From: Agrostemma githago
Lineage: Eukaryota > Streptophyta > Magnoliopsida > Caryophyllales > Caryophyllaceae
Assembly (NCBI GenBank): GCA_958450325.1
Contig: OY288243.1
Location: 33,656,678 to 33,720,677 of the forward strand
Reading direction: 5' to 3'
Length of the DNA stretch: 64,000 bases
The notes under the pieces are model-generated. The model made no database searches. It had not been told where the DNA came from and worked only from the letters and a program-made list of their open reading frames with translations. Below, one piece after another: positions 55,186 through 64,000 of the stretch (its first letter is position 1; each line of letters starts with the position of its first letter). The position numbers were made by a program, and so were the translations under genes.

Positions 55186-57587
55186 TACGGGAGAGCCTTA
55201 GTCCTTGTGCTGTTCCAGTCCTTTTAGTACCTAAGAAAGATGGGACTTGGAGAATGTGTGTAGATAGTAGAGCCGTTAACAACATCACCATCAAGTATAG
55301 ATTTCCTATTCCAAGGTTGGATGATAGGTTGGACGAGCTTCATGGGGCAGTGGTCTTCTCCAAAATTGATCTTAGAAGTGGGTACCATCAAATCAGAATG
55401 AGGGAAGGGGATGAATGGAAGACCGCTTTCAAAACCAAGCATGGACTCTATGAATGGACAGTCATGCCATTTGGTCTTACCAACGCTCCGAGCACGTTCA
55501 TGAGGCTAATGAACGAAATACTTAAGGCCTACTTAGGTCGCTTTATTGTGGTTTACTTGGATGATATCCTTGTGTATAGCAGGTCTTTGGAGGAGCATAT
55601 GGAGCACTTAAGACTACTATTTACAACACTTCGCAAGCAACAACTCTTTGGAAAGAAGGAGAAGTGTGCTTTCTTTGTGGAAAGCGTAGTGTTCCTTGGC
55701 TACGTAGTGTCCAAAGAGGGAGTGTCAGTTGATCAAACCAAAGTGGAATCCATACGTACTTGGCCAATCCCTTCCACCATTACAGAAGTAAGGTCATTTC
55801 ATGGTTTGGCTTCTTTTTACAGGAGATTCATTAAGGACTTTAGCACTATCACAAGTCCTATCACCGAATGCTTGAAGAAAGGCGCGTTTGTTTGGTCCAA
55901 AGCTGCCCAAGAAGCCTTTAAAGCCATCAAAGAGAAGTTATGTTCCGCTCCTATTCTAGCCCTTCCTGATTTCTCTCAACCATTTGAGGTGGAATGTGAT
56001 GCTAGTGGAGTAGGAATTGGCGCTGTTCTTGTGCAAAATAGGCGTCCCATTGCCTACTTTTCAGAGAAACTCAATGGAGCGAGGCTGAACTATTGCTACT
56101 ACGACAAGGAGTTCTATGCCATAGTAAGAGCTCTTGATCATTGGAGTCATTATCTTCGTACTAACCATTTTATTCTCCATTCAGATCATGAGTCCCTAAA
56201 GTACATCAATGGCCAGCAAAAGTTGAGTCCAAGGCATGCCAAGTGGGTGGAATTCTTGCAATCCTTTCATTTCTCTTCAAAGTACAATGATGGTAAAAGT
56301 AACGTAGTAGCTGATGCACTATCCCGCCGCTACACTCTACTATCTACTTTGGATGTGAGGTTGCTCTGATTTGAAACTCTAAAAGACTACTACAACAATG
56401 ATGCTGATTTTGGTGAAACTTTCACCAAATGCAAGGAGGGAGCTTTTGATGAGTTTGTTTTGCAGGAGGGATTTCTTTTCAAAGGAAACCGCCTTTGTGT
56501 ACCCAAGCATCCCATTAGAGAGTTGCTGGTTAGAGAAGCTCATGGAGGAGGATTAGCGGGTCATTTTGGCATCACAAGAACCTTAGAGGTCTTAAAGGAG
56601 CACTTCTTTTGGCCAAAGATGCAAGGGAGTGTCCAGCATGTAGTGAGCAAGTGTGTGACTTGCCAATTTGCCAAAAGTTCTTTCAAGCCCGGAGTCTACA
56701 TGCCCTTACCCACTCCTAATAGACCATGGGAAGATGTGTCCATGGATTTCATTGTAGTCTTACCAAGAACCGCTAGAGGAAAGGATGCTATCATGGTGGT
56801 GGTAGATCGGTTTTCAAAAATGGCTCACTTCATTGCTTGCCACAAAACGGATGATGCTAGCAATGTAGCTGACTTATACTTCAAAGAGGTGGTTCGTCTC
56901 CATGGAGTACCCATGTCCATTGTCTCTGATCGTGATTCAAAGTTCCTTAGTTATTTTTGGAACACTCTATGGAGGAAGGTGGGAACCAAGCTCTTATTTA
57001 ACACTTCTCATCATCCACAAACAGATGGACAAACCGAAGTTACCAATCGCACTTTGGGGACGTTGTTAAGAGGCCTTGTAAGTAAGACTCAAAAGGATTG
57101 GGATATCAAGCTTGCCCATGCTGAATTTGCCTACAATCGCTCTCCTACTTATGCTACTTCTCATTCTCCTTTTGAGGCCGTGTATGGGATCAATCCTTAC
57201 ATGCCTTTGGACCTGATTCCTCTACCTAAGGATGAGTTAGTCCACAAAGATGCGGAGTCCAAACTGAAGGCTATGATAAAACTCCATGAGCAAATTCGAG
57301 AAAGGATCAAGGAGGTAAATGAAGCATACAAAAGAAGGTCCAACAAGAACAGGAAACCAAGACTTTTTCAAGAGGGTGACTTAGTTTGGGTTCACTTGAG
57401 AAAAGAGAGGTTTCCAAGCAAAAGGAAGAATAAGTTGATGCCACGAGCAGAAGGTCCTTATAAGATCATATCAAAGGTAAAGGACAATGCTTACAAAGTG
57501 GAATTACGGATGATTATGGAGTTCATGCCACGTTCAATGTGGGAGATCTTTCTCCTTATCTTGATGATGATGGCATTTCAGAATTGA
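55186..57587 (+). pseudogene. Element E RT, RNase H, integrase (one stop, one frameshift)
   Basis: Resumes after F with RT (VPKKDGTWRMC, MPFGLTNAPS, YLDDILVYS), a full RNase H (FEVECDASGVGIGAVL, ALDHWSHYLRTNHF, HSDHESLKY), then TGA at 56367-56369, where A has Gly. The same frame continues with the integrase finger (REAHGGGLAGHFG, CVTCQFAKS), core (DFIVVLPRTARGKD, VSDRDSKFL, HHPQTDGQTE) and C-terminal region. One base is missing near 57,508 compared with A, which shifts the last domain into another frame (57539-57736, SPYLDDDGISELRTIP). It is the most complete pol of the A family in this window. Confidence 0.9.
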
Positions 57588-58340
57588 GGACAATTCCTTT
57601 TCAAGGGGGAGGAGATGATCCGAATGAAGAGGCTAAAGAATTCAATGAAGTAACACTAGCTCCTAATAGTTCTAGTCAAGCCACATTAGCACCTCCTACC
57701 AGCCTAGTAGTGTGCCTCCTCCAAGTAATAAGTTAGCTCGTATGGGGACGAATAAAAGAGCAAAGAAGTCAAGGTAAATTGAAGGCATTAACTTGGGTTC
57801 ACACCATGGCTATGTTCACATAGTGTGCACATCCTCAAGCTTTGTTTTTGGCTCCATGTTCACACAAGGTGCCGCGGGTGATTGCTCTTGGTTAAGCTTT
57901 GTTATTAACTCCTAGCTTTGTTATTAGCTCCATGTTCACATGGTTGTTAACTTTGTTTTTGTCACCCTAACCAGCCGGTTTAAGGGTCTCTTGTAGGCTA
58001 TATATAGCTATCCATTTGAATGAATAAGGCATCCAATTTTCATATCAAAAACCTGAGTAAAGCTAAGCTTTCTTTTACGTCCTTGTTGTTTACAAGACAA
58101 AGTCTAGAGTAAGTCGCGTTACAAGCTCTAAACTCGCTACTTCAATCGCGTGTTTGATTTAGCACCCGTTTTGTTGGAGTATAGGTCTACTTCACTAAGC
58201 ATACTATCCTTTGGTTACGGTTTATTCATCCTTAAACTATCCCTACATTCTGTTATGGTTACTTTGTTTACGTTCATTTCAGAATACTAATCCATCTTCA
58301 CGTTCTTGTTTCAAAGTTCATCTTAACTCACATCACGTTC

Positions 58341-59042
58341 CCCCCCTTGTAAAGCCTGTTCTACCTCACTCTCACTAGCAAATATGGTAAGGTTAGGCTT
58401 CTTCGTTTTGTTGGCTGTCATAGCTCTAACAGCTTGGGGAGTCATAGGTTTTAGAACGATTTTCTTTCCCTTATCCCTTAACTCGTATTCATTTTTCCTC
58501 CCATGGTGTACTACATCCCTATCAAACTGCCAAGGACGTCCCAAAAGTATATGACAAGCATCCATAGGAATGACATCACATAAAACTTCATCGACATAAG
58601 ACCCCATGGTTAAACCTACTCTCACCTGTTTTGTGACCCTTATTTTGTTTCCATCATCTAACCAATGTAATGCATACGGTCTAGGGTGATTAGTGGTGGT
58701 TAGGCCTAATTTAGTTACCATTTCAGTAGAGGCAACATTTGTGCAACTACCTCCATCAATGATCAAGCTACACCATTTGTTGTTAACTAGACACTTAGTG
58801 TGAAAAAGTTGATCTCTTTGCTCGGTGTTGTGTGGGATGGGGTTAGCATGAAGTGTACAAAGTACTAAAACATTACCATGCGTTGGGAGCTCATAGTCCT
58901 TACCTTCTTCTTCTTCTTCTCCCAAGTAGACTTCAGGATCAGTTTCGCCATTGGATTTAGAAAATTCGTTCACTTTGTCCACCGGCTCTTCTCTTAGGTT
59001 TTTCAAGAAACTAGAGTCTTCAAAGCTCACAACTCCTGCCAT
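58341..59042 (-). pseudogene. Element D coding piece 1: gag remnant and protease
   Basis: ATG at 59042 (MAGVVSFEDSSFLKN), then the gag-deletion junction PEVYLGEEEEEGKDYE, retropepsin (IIDGGSCTNV, ILLGRPW) and the start of the linker, up to the insertion point of E. Open throughout. Confidence 0.87.
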
Positions 59043-59935
59043 GCTTTACGTCTAATGGATGACCAAAGCTCTGATACCACTAATGATGTGAGTTGATATG
59101 AACTTTGAAACGAAAACGTGAAGAATGATAGTATTCTGAAATGAACGTAAACAAAGTAACAAAATAGATTGTAAGGATAGTTTTTGATGATGAATAAACC
59201 GTAACCAAGGGTAGTATGCTTAGTGAAGTAGACCTATACTCCAACAAAGCGGATGCTAAATCAAACACGCGATTGAAGTAGCGAGTTTAGAGCTTGTAAC
59301 GCGACTAACTCTAGACTTTGTCTTGTAAGCAACAAGGACGTAAAAAGAAAGCTTAGCTTTACTCAGGTTTTTGATATGAATGTTGGATGTTTTATTCCTT
59401 CAAATAGACGGCTATATATAGCCTACAAATGACCCTATACCCGGCTGGTTAGGGTGACAATAGCAAAGCTTACACCTATGTGAACTAGGAGCTAATAACA
59501 AAGCTATGTAGACTAGGAGCTAATAACAAAGCTATGTAAACTAGGAGCTAATAACAAAGCTAAGAGAGCATTAAGGCGCGGCTTATGTGAACATGGAGCT
59601 AAAAACAAAGCTTAACAAGGAGCCATTTGGACGTGCACACCATGTGAACACAACCAGCTTCAAACGTCCTCTTTAACTTCAGTACACTCCCCATGCTTGA
59701 ATGAGTGTGAACCCAAGTTAATGCCTTCAAATTACCTTGACTAATTGCTCCTTTAATCAGCCCACACACGAGCTAGTTCACCAATTGTAGTAGGTTCACT
59801 ACTAAGCTGGTAGGAGGTGCTAGTGTGGCTGAACTAAGACCATTAGGAGCTAAGGTGACTTCATTGAACTCCTTAGTAGCTTCTTGATTCGTATCAGATA
59901 ACAACTACGAATAGACAGTATGTCCAGGATAATAC

Positions 59936-61493
59936 CATGTCCGAGTCCAAAGCAAAGTCGGAGAAACTATTTTTTATCCACTCGTCCCACACGTAAAATA
60001 TTTCCTGATCATATTTATTGCCCCTGCCTCCTTCCTTCCACAATGACAACACTGGGGTCTGGTCACATGCATTGATGGTAATACATGTAGTCAGTTTGTG
60101 TTTGACATGAGTGCGACTGTACAGCGTAAAATGTGTGACTATACAGCTTGTAGCGTGTGACTGTGCAGTTTATAGCGGTGACTGGACAACACAATGGGTG
60201 TGACTATACAGGTAACAGTGTGTGACTATACATCCAATTGTGTGCGATTATACACCTTATTTGGGTGTTGAACGTACCGTATGTCCAAGAGAGAAGTAAC
60301 ATCTACTGGTTACTCTTGATGCTTTTTTGTCGTGCACCAGGTGGTTCAGGAGCCTACACCAGCAGTCAACGACGTTATTCATCACCTCCAGGCCAGGCTC
60401 GAGCGTCTGCATGTCGCCCCTCGCGATACAGTCGTAAGCTGTGTACTCGACCAACATTTCGCTGCAGAACAAACGAAGTCCCGATTAGCACGTGCATTTT
60501 TAAAAACAACATGACCAGGACAATAAGTACGTACCCTGACGGACGTGGCGTTCCCCGGTCGAAGACGTAGTCGATTACGTCTTTCCGTACGCTGAGGATA
60601 TCCCAGAAGATGACGATGTTGGAGCACATGAATCCAGAGATTACAAGCTGCCCCCTCATTACTCTTCCACAGTCCAACGTGCAGCCCAAATTGTCCGGAA
60701 TCGTGTCCATGCACTCGAATGCCACGTCGGAGTGGAAGATGTACCGATGATGTTTAGCCTCCGGGTGTGTCCTGGTCACTAAACCATCGTCTGTCTGTTG
60801 AGTATCGGTCGTGACAATTTCTTCCATCGCGGGCGTGGTGGCAATAGCGTCCGCTACAGCCCAGCCTACTTTGTGGAGGTCCTTCTCAAGGCTAGAACTG
60901 ACTGTCGCATCGGGCGGAGCTGGTGTTACATCTAAAGCCGACCGTGCGTCCGCTGTCCCCCACCCTGCTTGCCGTAGAGCTACCACTACGGTCGGACTCA
61001 TGTCCACCGAACCCTGCACAGCGGAGTCTTGGTTGGTTTCTACAGCGGCATCATTCTCTTCAACTTCCCCCTCACAGAAACCTGGTGTCACGATGCCACC
61101 ATCAAAAGTCCCCTCATCATCGTATCCCTCTGTTCCATCATCATCTCCCACGTAGAAACCTGATTTGTCAATATCTTCATCCGCGTAACCAGAATCACGC
61201 AAGTCTTGCATAATTTGACGTACCAGACCGCAGGCTTCAGCATCGCGCTGCTGCTCGCCCTCAACGACGAGGGCGTTCTGGGTAGTCTGCTTCAACTGGC
61301 CGGCCAACACAACGACTTCATCGATATACCGGAGGACAGATGGATCTTCCCAGAATTGTTGGGAGGACGTGTCCTGACTTGGAACTGCATTGTTCCTCGT
61401 CGATATTTCTCTTACTTTTGAGGCAGCCTGCTCACAGAAACCGCAAAAGGCTAGCGCACACCTTCGGAATTCCATGAAAAAATGCCGGTCGTC
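59936..61493 (-). CDS. Ulp1 gene: acidic spacer and start of first C48 domain
   Basis: Exons 60535-61493, 60278-60471 and 59936-60051. The first encodes a segment after DDRHFFMEFRRC, an acidic Asp/Glu/Gly stretch (ADEDIDKSGFYVGDDDG) and a region ending in FWDILSVRKDVIDYVF. The next two encode the entry of the C48 fold (EMLVEYTAYDCIARGDMQTL, VVDCWCRLLN, then LSLWKEGG and YVWDEWIKNSF). Introns are 60472-60534 (63 bases, short) and 60052-60277 (226 bases, with repeats). The donor at 59935 (ATG|GTATTA) begins the intron that received element D. Confidence 0.65.
60052..60277 (+). repeat. Ulp1-gene intron with regular ~22-bp repeats
   Basis: Seven consecutive units from about 60,108 to 60,256, for example GTGTGACTATACAGC-TTGTAGC-GTGTGACTGTGCAG: a 15-base conserved half and a 6-8 base variable half. 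Confidence 0.85.
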
Positions 61494-61848
61494 CTATAAT
61501 TCAGTTGAAGTCAAATCATTAGTGCGAAGCTCAGTGGTGTTGAGGCTGGCAGCGTAACTATGACTAAGCATCTAAGTGTGTGACTGTAAGGAATAAAGTG
61601 TGTGACTGTACAGTTTATAGCGTGTGACTGTGCAGGTTATAGTACTGACTGGATAACATAATGCGTGTGTCTATACAAGTAATAGTGTGTGACTATACAG
61701 CTAATAGTATGTGACTGTACATCAGGATAAGTGTGATCATAACGACCATGACTATCAGTTTTTTTTAAAACATAGGCAAGACTTTCAGATTAAATCGTTT
61801 CACGAACAATAAATTGATGATCTATAGAGTGGCTGAGAGATCACTTAC
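61494..61848 (+). repeat. Ulp1-gene intron with ~22-bp repeats
   Basis: Bounded on the minus strand by GTTGAC|GTAAGT and ATTATAG|GAC. About eight units (from about 61,574 to 61,740), such as GTGTGACTGTACAG, GTGTGACTGTGCAG and GTGTGACTATACAG. Confidence 0.85.
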
Positions 61849-62787
61849 GTCAACCGTGTTGCCTTCCGATTGATCGTCTCTCTCCACCCCTGTCGTTATT
61901 CTTTTTGGACTAGAGTGCTGTTTGTCAGAGGGCATCGTTATAGCAGGGGTGCACTCGCTGCCTGGTTTCCCACATGTACGTGGGTACGACACCTTCGAAC
62001 GCAGCTGATTTCCCAGGGATCCCGTCTCCAGTTCCCCAGCAAGACGATCGCTTATTTTCCGTGCATCCTAATGTGCGATAAATGGTATGTCGCATCTGCA
62101 AGTCTCGCTACGGAAATCGTAGCGCTGGAAGTACGCAATCATCAGAATGGGGATGCACCCCCGGAGGTAGTTGACGACTTTGTTGGGGTCACGCGTCCCC
62201 TTACCTGCCCGCACCAGATCCTGCAGGACAAAGCTACACCAGTCCTGTTCACCAATCAAGTCCACGTCCTCCACTGCGGCCAGCAGACTCAGGTCCAGTG
62301 AGTTGTTCGTAGTAGGCGCGAGGAATGATGACAACGCGAACAACACGAACCTGCGGACAAAGTCGTCGTCAGCGGCTTTGGTTGCCATTAACTTTTCGTG
62401 CACCCTCCCTAATGTTATTGGCCCGCTGCTGTCAACCACATCGAACCCCTTCCGCCAGGTACTCTTTAACCTGATCACGTCAGGTGAGTCTACCCCTTTC
62501 TTATTTTGTGTTGGGATTAATTTCACCGAATGAGGGCCTAAAGGTAGCTGGAGGCAATCGTGGACGTCGTACTTTGACATCATGAATGCCTCCCGGCGTG
62601 AGGCGCGAAAAATATGGGACCCGTCAGAAAATGCACGTAGGAACATAAGCGCATGGTCAGTGGGGACCGATTCGATCCTCAGGTCCAAGAGCCCACCGAA
62701 GCCAACACCACGCACCCTCTCTTTCTGATCATCCGATAATTGCGCAATTAGTTGGTGCAACCGCTTTGGCCTACAGTGAATATCTGG
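61849..62787 (-). pseudogene. Ulp1 gene: N-terminal transposon-Ulp1 domain, one nonsense codon
   Basis: Reads RPKRLHQLIAQLSDDQKE, GFGGLLDLRIESVPTDH, FRASRREAFMMSKYDVHDC and LQLPLGPHSVKL, the pattern found N-terminal to C48 domains in plant MULE Ulp1 proteins. TAG at 62068-62070 interrupts. The same frame stays open beyond it (DARKISDRLAGELETG) to the donor GTAAGT at 61848. The start is either an acceptor GTCAG at 62,788-62,792, giving a 49-base intron, or a frame slip in the C10 run at 62805-62814. Confidence 0.7.
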
Positions 62788-62836
62788 CTGACCCTCTCGG
62801 CGGTCCCCCCCCCCTCTTCCTCCGAGACACACTCAC

Positions 62837-63370
62837 GTATGTGGGGTCGGCCACTGTATCAGATTTGACTCTCCTCTTTTTCTTTGGCCTGCTTTCCTCA
62901 ACACTTTTTGTCTCACCCACATCCAGATCGGCGACCGGTGAATCAAAAGTCATCCTCTTTTTTTCCTTGTGTCTGCCTTCGTCAACGATTTCTGTCCCCA
63001 CCACATTCGTCTCGGCAATGATGTGGTCCCCTGATGTATATCTTCAACAGACTCCACAACAGTCTTCTTCTTCTTATGCTTCTTTTTATGTTTCTTCTTA
63101 CCCAAATTTTGGTCGGCGACCGGTGAATCAAAAGTCACCCTTTTTTTTCTTGTGTCTGCCTTCGTCAATGATTTCTGTCTCCACCACATTCGTCTCGGCA
63201 ACGATGTGGTCCCCTGATGTATCTTCAACAGACTTTACAACATCCTTCTTCTTCTTATGTTTCTTCTTACCCAAATTTTGGTCTACAACCAATGTATCAT
63301 CAATTACATTCTCTGCCACGGCCTTATTCTTACTGGTCTTCTTTTGAATTTTCTTCTTCGCACCCGACAT
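62837..63370 (-). pseudogene. Ulp1 gene: Lys-rich N-terminus with internal duplication
   Basis: ATG at 63370 (MSGAKKKIQKKTSKNK). A ~180-bp unit is duplicated (about 62,925-63,045 and 63,110-63,225); each encodes VEDTSGDH-like, ETNVVETEI-like, DEGRHKKKK-like and TFDSPVAD sequence. The frame changes at an A8 run near 63,145 and again at an extra TA dinucleotide near 63,037, which together restore the original frame. It may be a basic nuclear or nucleolar targeting region. Confidence 0.6.
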
Positions 63371-63399
63371 TCTGCTGCAATAACAACATGCGTAAAGAG

Positions 63400-64000
63400 T
63401 GTGATACGGTTGTACAGAGTTGGTTGTACAGAATGATGCACAGTCATACAGAGTTGGTTGTACAGTCATACAGAGTTGGTTGTGCAGAATGATGTACAAT
63501 CATACCTTTGGATCTACACAGTCGCACTTGTTATGATGCAAAGTCACACGCTTTATATTGTATAGTCATGCATTGTTGGTTGTATAGTCACCCGTTTGAG
63601 GCTGTATAGTCACACTCCTTATGTTGCAGAGTCGCTCTCTTTTTACTGTAGAATCATATCGTTGAAGCCGTATACTCAGTTGTAAAATCACATGCGTAAA
63701 GAGTGTAATTTTACAACTGAGTATACGGCTTCAACGGTGTGATTCTACAGTAAAAAGAGAGCGACTCTGCAACATAAGGAGTGTGACCATACAACCTCAA
63801 ACGGGTGACTATACAACCAACAATGCATGACTATACAATATAAAGCGTGTGACTTTGCATCATAACAAGTGCAACTGTGTATGACTGTACAACCAACTCT
63901 GTATGACTGTACAACCAACTCTGTATGACTGTGCATCATTCTGTATAAGCAACAATCTCTGTATGACTGTACAAGCAACTCTGTATGACTCTTCAAATGT
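63400..64000. repeat. Large palindrome built from ~22-bp repeats
   Basis: Core inverted repeat: arms 63516-63688 and 63708-63880, 173 bp each, 19-base loop, no gaps and about five mismatches. Beyond both arms the inverted symmetry continues less perfectly with tandem units of TGACTGTACAACCAACTCTGTA: two exact copies at 63882 and 63904, and reverse-oriented copies at about 63,400-63,500. It runs to the window edge. Confidence 0.92.

Larger units (their letters stand above)
50437..58335 (+). mobile_element. Element E: Ty3/gypsy element with full pol but deleted gag, split by solo LTR F
   Basis: LTRs of 720 bp each at 50437-51156 and 57616-58335; roughly nine differences by eye. Target duplication CGTTC lies at 50432-50436 and 58336-58340 within element D's protease-downstream coding sequence. 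The Met-type primer site is 51161-51172 and the polypurine tract AAGGGGGAGGAGA precedes 57616. Without F it is about 4.9 kb. It shares element C/D's gag deletion but retains RT, RNase H and integrase like A. Confidence 0.95.
44754..59896 (-). mobile_element. Element D: non-autonomous A-family element containing G and E
   Basis: LTRs of 813 bp each at 44754-45566 and 59084-59896. The right copy ends GATTCGTATCA against GGATCA in the left. Target duplication GATAA lies at 44749-44753 and 59897-59901. The Met-type primer site (minus strand) is 59068-59079, and the polypurine tract 45567-45579. Removing G and E with their duplications leaves about 3.33 kb, nearly the size of element C, with the same internal deletions. 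Its coding pieces are 58341-59042, 50254-50431 and 45443-46348, all open. By eye its LTRs differ more than those of C, G or B, so it is an older insertion. Confidence 0.95.
42259..63370 (-). pseudogene. Large MULE gene with two Ulp1/C48 protease-like domains, interrupted by element D
   Basis: Deduced minus-strand gene. Exons: 62837-63370 (Lys-rich start, frame breaks), 61849-62787, 60535-61493, 60278-60471, 59936-60051, 44573-44719, 43869-44488, 43598-43796, 42739-43002, 42259-42648. Exon phases agree at all junctions from 61849 onward. Order: basic N-terminus, the N-terminal domain typical of plant transposon Ulp1 proteins, an acidic spacer, first C48 domain, basic linker, second C48 domain. 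Ulp1 enzymes cleave SUMO from proteins; in Kaonashi MULEs the substrate is unknown. Damage: frame breaks near 63,145 and 63,037 and a TAG at 62068-62070. Element D sits in the intron between 59,936 and 44,719, so the C48 exons were split by 15.1 kb. Confidence 0.75.
11144..64000. mobile_element. Kaonashi-like Mutator element (MULE) hosting two retrotransposon nests; ends not located
   Basis: Inferred composite element. It carries a FAR1-MULE-SWIM transposase gene (plus strand), two small paralogous genes, and a large minus-strand gene with Ulp1/C48 protease domains. Transposase plus Ulp1 is the known gene set of Kaonashi-type plant MULEs. Removing insertions A and D with their target duplications leaves about 13.5 kb. 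A shared ~22-bp repeat, in either orientation, occurs from about 11.27 kb to 64.0 kb and ties the parts together. Terminal inverted repeats and the 8-11 bp target duplication expected of MULEs were not found. The left end is placed only approximately and the right end may lie beyond the window. Confidence 0.55.

Noticed and set aside
61206..61421. Plus-strand ORF with hydrophobic stretch (SIALLLALNDEGVLGSLLQL)
   Set aside because: Antisense to a well-supported exon of the Ulp1 gene; no independent support.

Overview
This window is nuclear DNA of a flowering plant. The evidence is a PWWP-domain chromatin gene, plant-type LTR retrotransposons, a FAR1/SWIM-type Mutator-like element (MULE) and GT-AG introns. 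A Tat-lineage Ty3/gypsy element with an antisense plant-mobile-domain gene recalls the Retand/Ogre-type elements known from Caryophyllaceae and legumes. A Caryophyllales source is therefore a reasonable but unproven guess. No tRNA, rRNA or prokaryotic operon is visible.

Layout. (1) 1-10.6 kb: the 3' part of one ordinary gene, a large acidic PWWP protein with an RRM-like C-terminus that runs off the left edge. It is followed by likely 3'UTR introns, several small inverted-repeat (MITE-like) elements, microsatellites and a diverged LTR fragment. (2) From about 11.1 kb to the right edge: an old host element that reads as a Kaonashi-like MULE. It has a plus-strand FAR1-MULE-SWIM transposase gene (36.67-39.32 kb), two paralogous 92-codon genes on the minus strand (40.2-41.6 kb), and a long minus-strand gene with two Ulp1/C48 protease-like domains (42.26-63.37 kb). 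It also carries dozens of copies of a degenerate ~22-bp repeat, many inside introns, and ends near a 365-bp palindrome. (3) Two retrotransposon nests interrupt this MULE.

Nest 1 (11,702-35,903): Ty3/gypsy chromovirus A contains an 18.5-kb Tat-type element B (14,703-33,202), which contains a 3.3-kb non-autonomous element C (24,492-27,791). Nest 2 (44,754-59,896): non-autonomous element D lies in a ~70-bp intron of the Ulp1 gene. It contains G (46,349-50,248) and E (50,437-58,335), and E contains a 3-kb solo LTR, F (52,169-55,180). All seven insertions have exact 5-bp target-site duplications and TG...CA ends, so the order of events can be read: MULE first, then A and D, then B, E and G, then C and F.

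The elements interact as families. A, C, D, E and G share a Met-type primer-binding site, related LTRs and one polyprotein whose end overlaps the 3' LTR, but C, D and G have lost RT, RNase H and the integrase core while keeping long open frames. B is defective in gag, protease, pol and the first integrase catalytic residue although its two LTRs are almost identical. The least expected signals are the ~22-bp arrays that fill every long intron of the MULE genes, paired ACTCGATCGAGT-type palindromes with fixed 21/51/21-bp spacing in B, the 92-aa gene pair, and the double Ulp1 protein whose second domain has Ser in place of the catalytic Cys.
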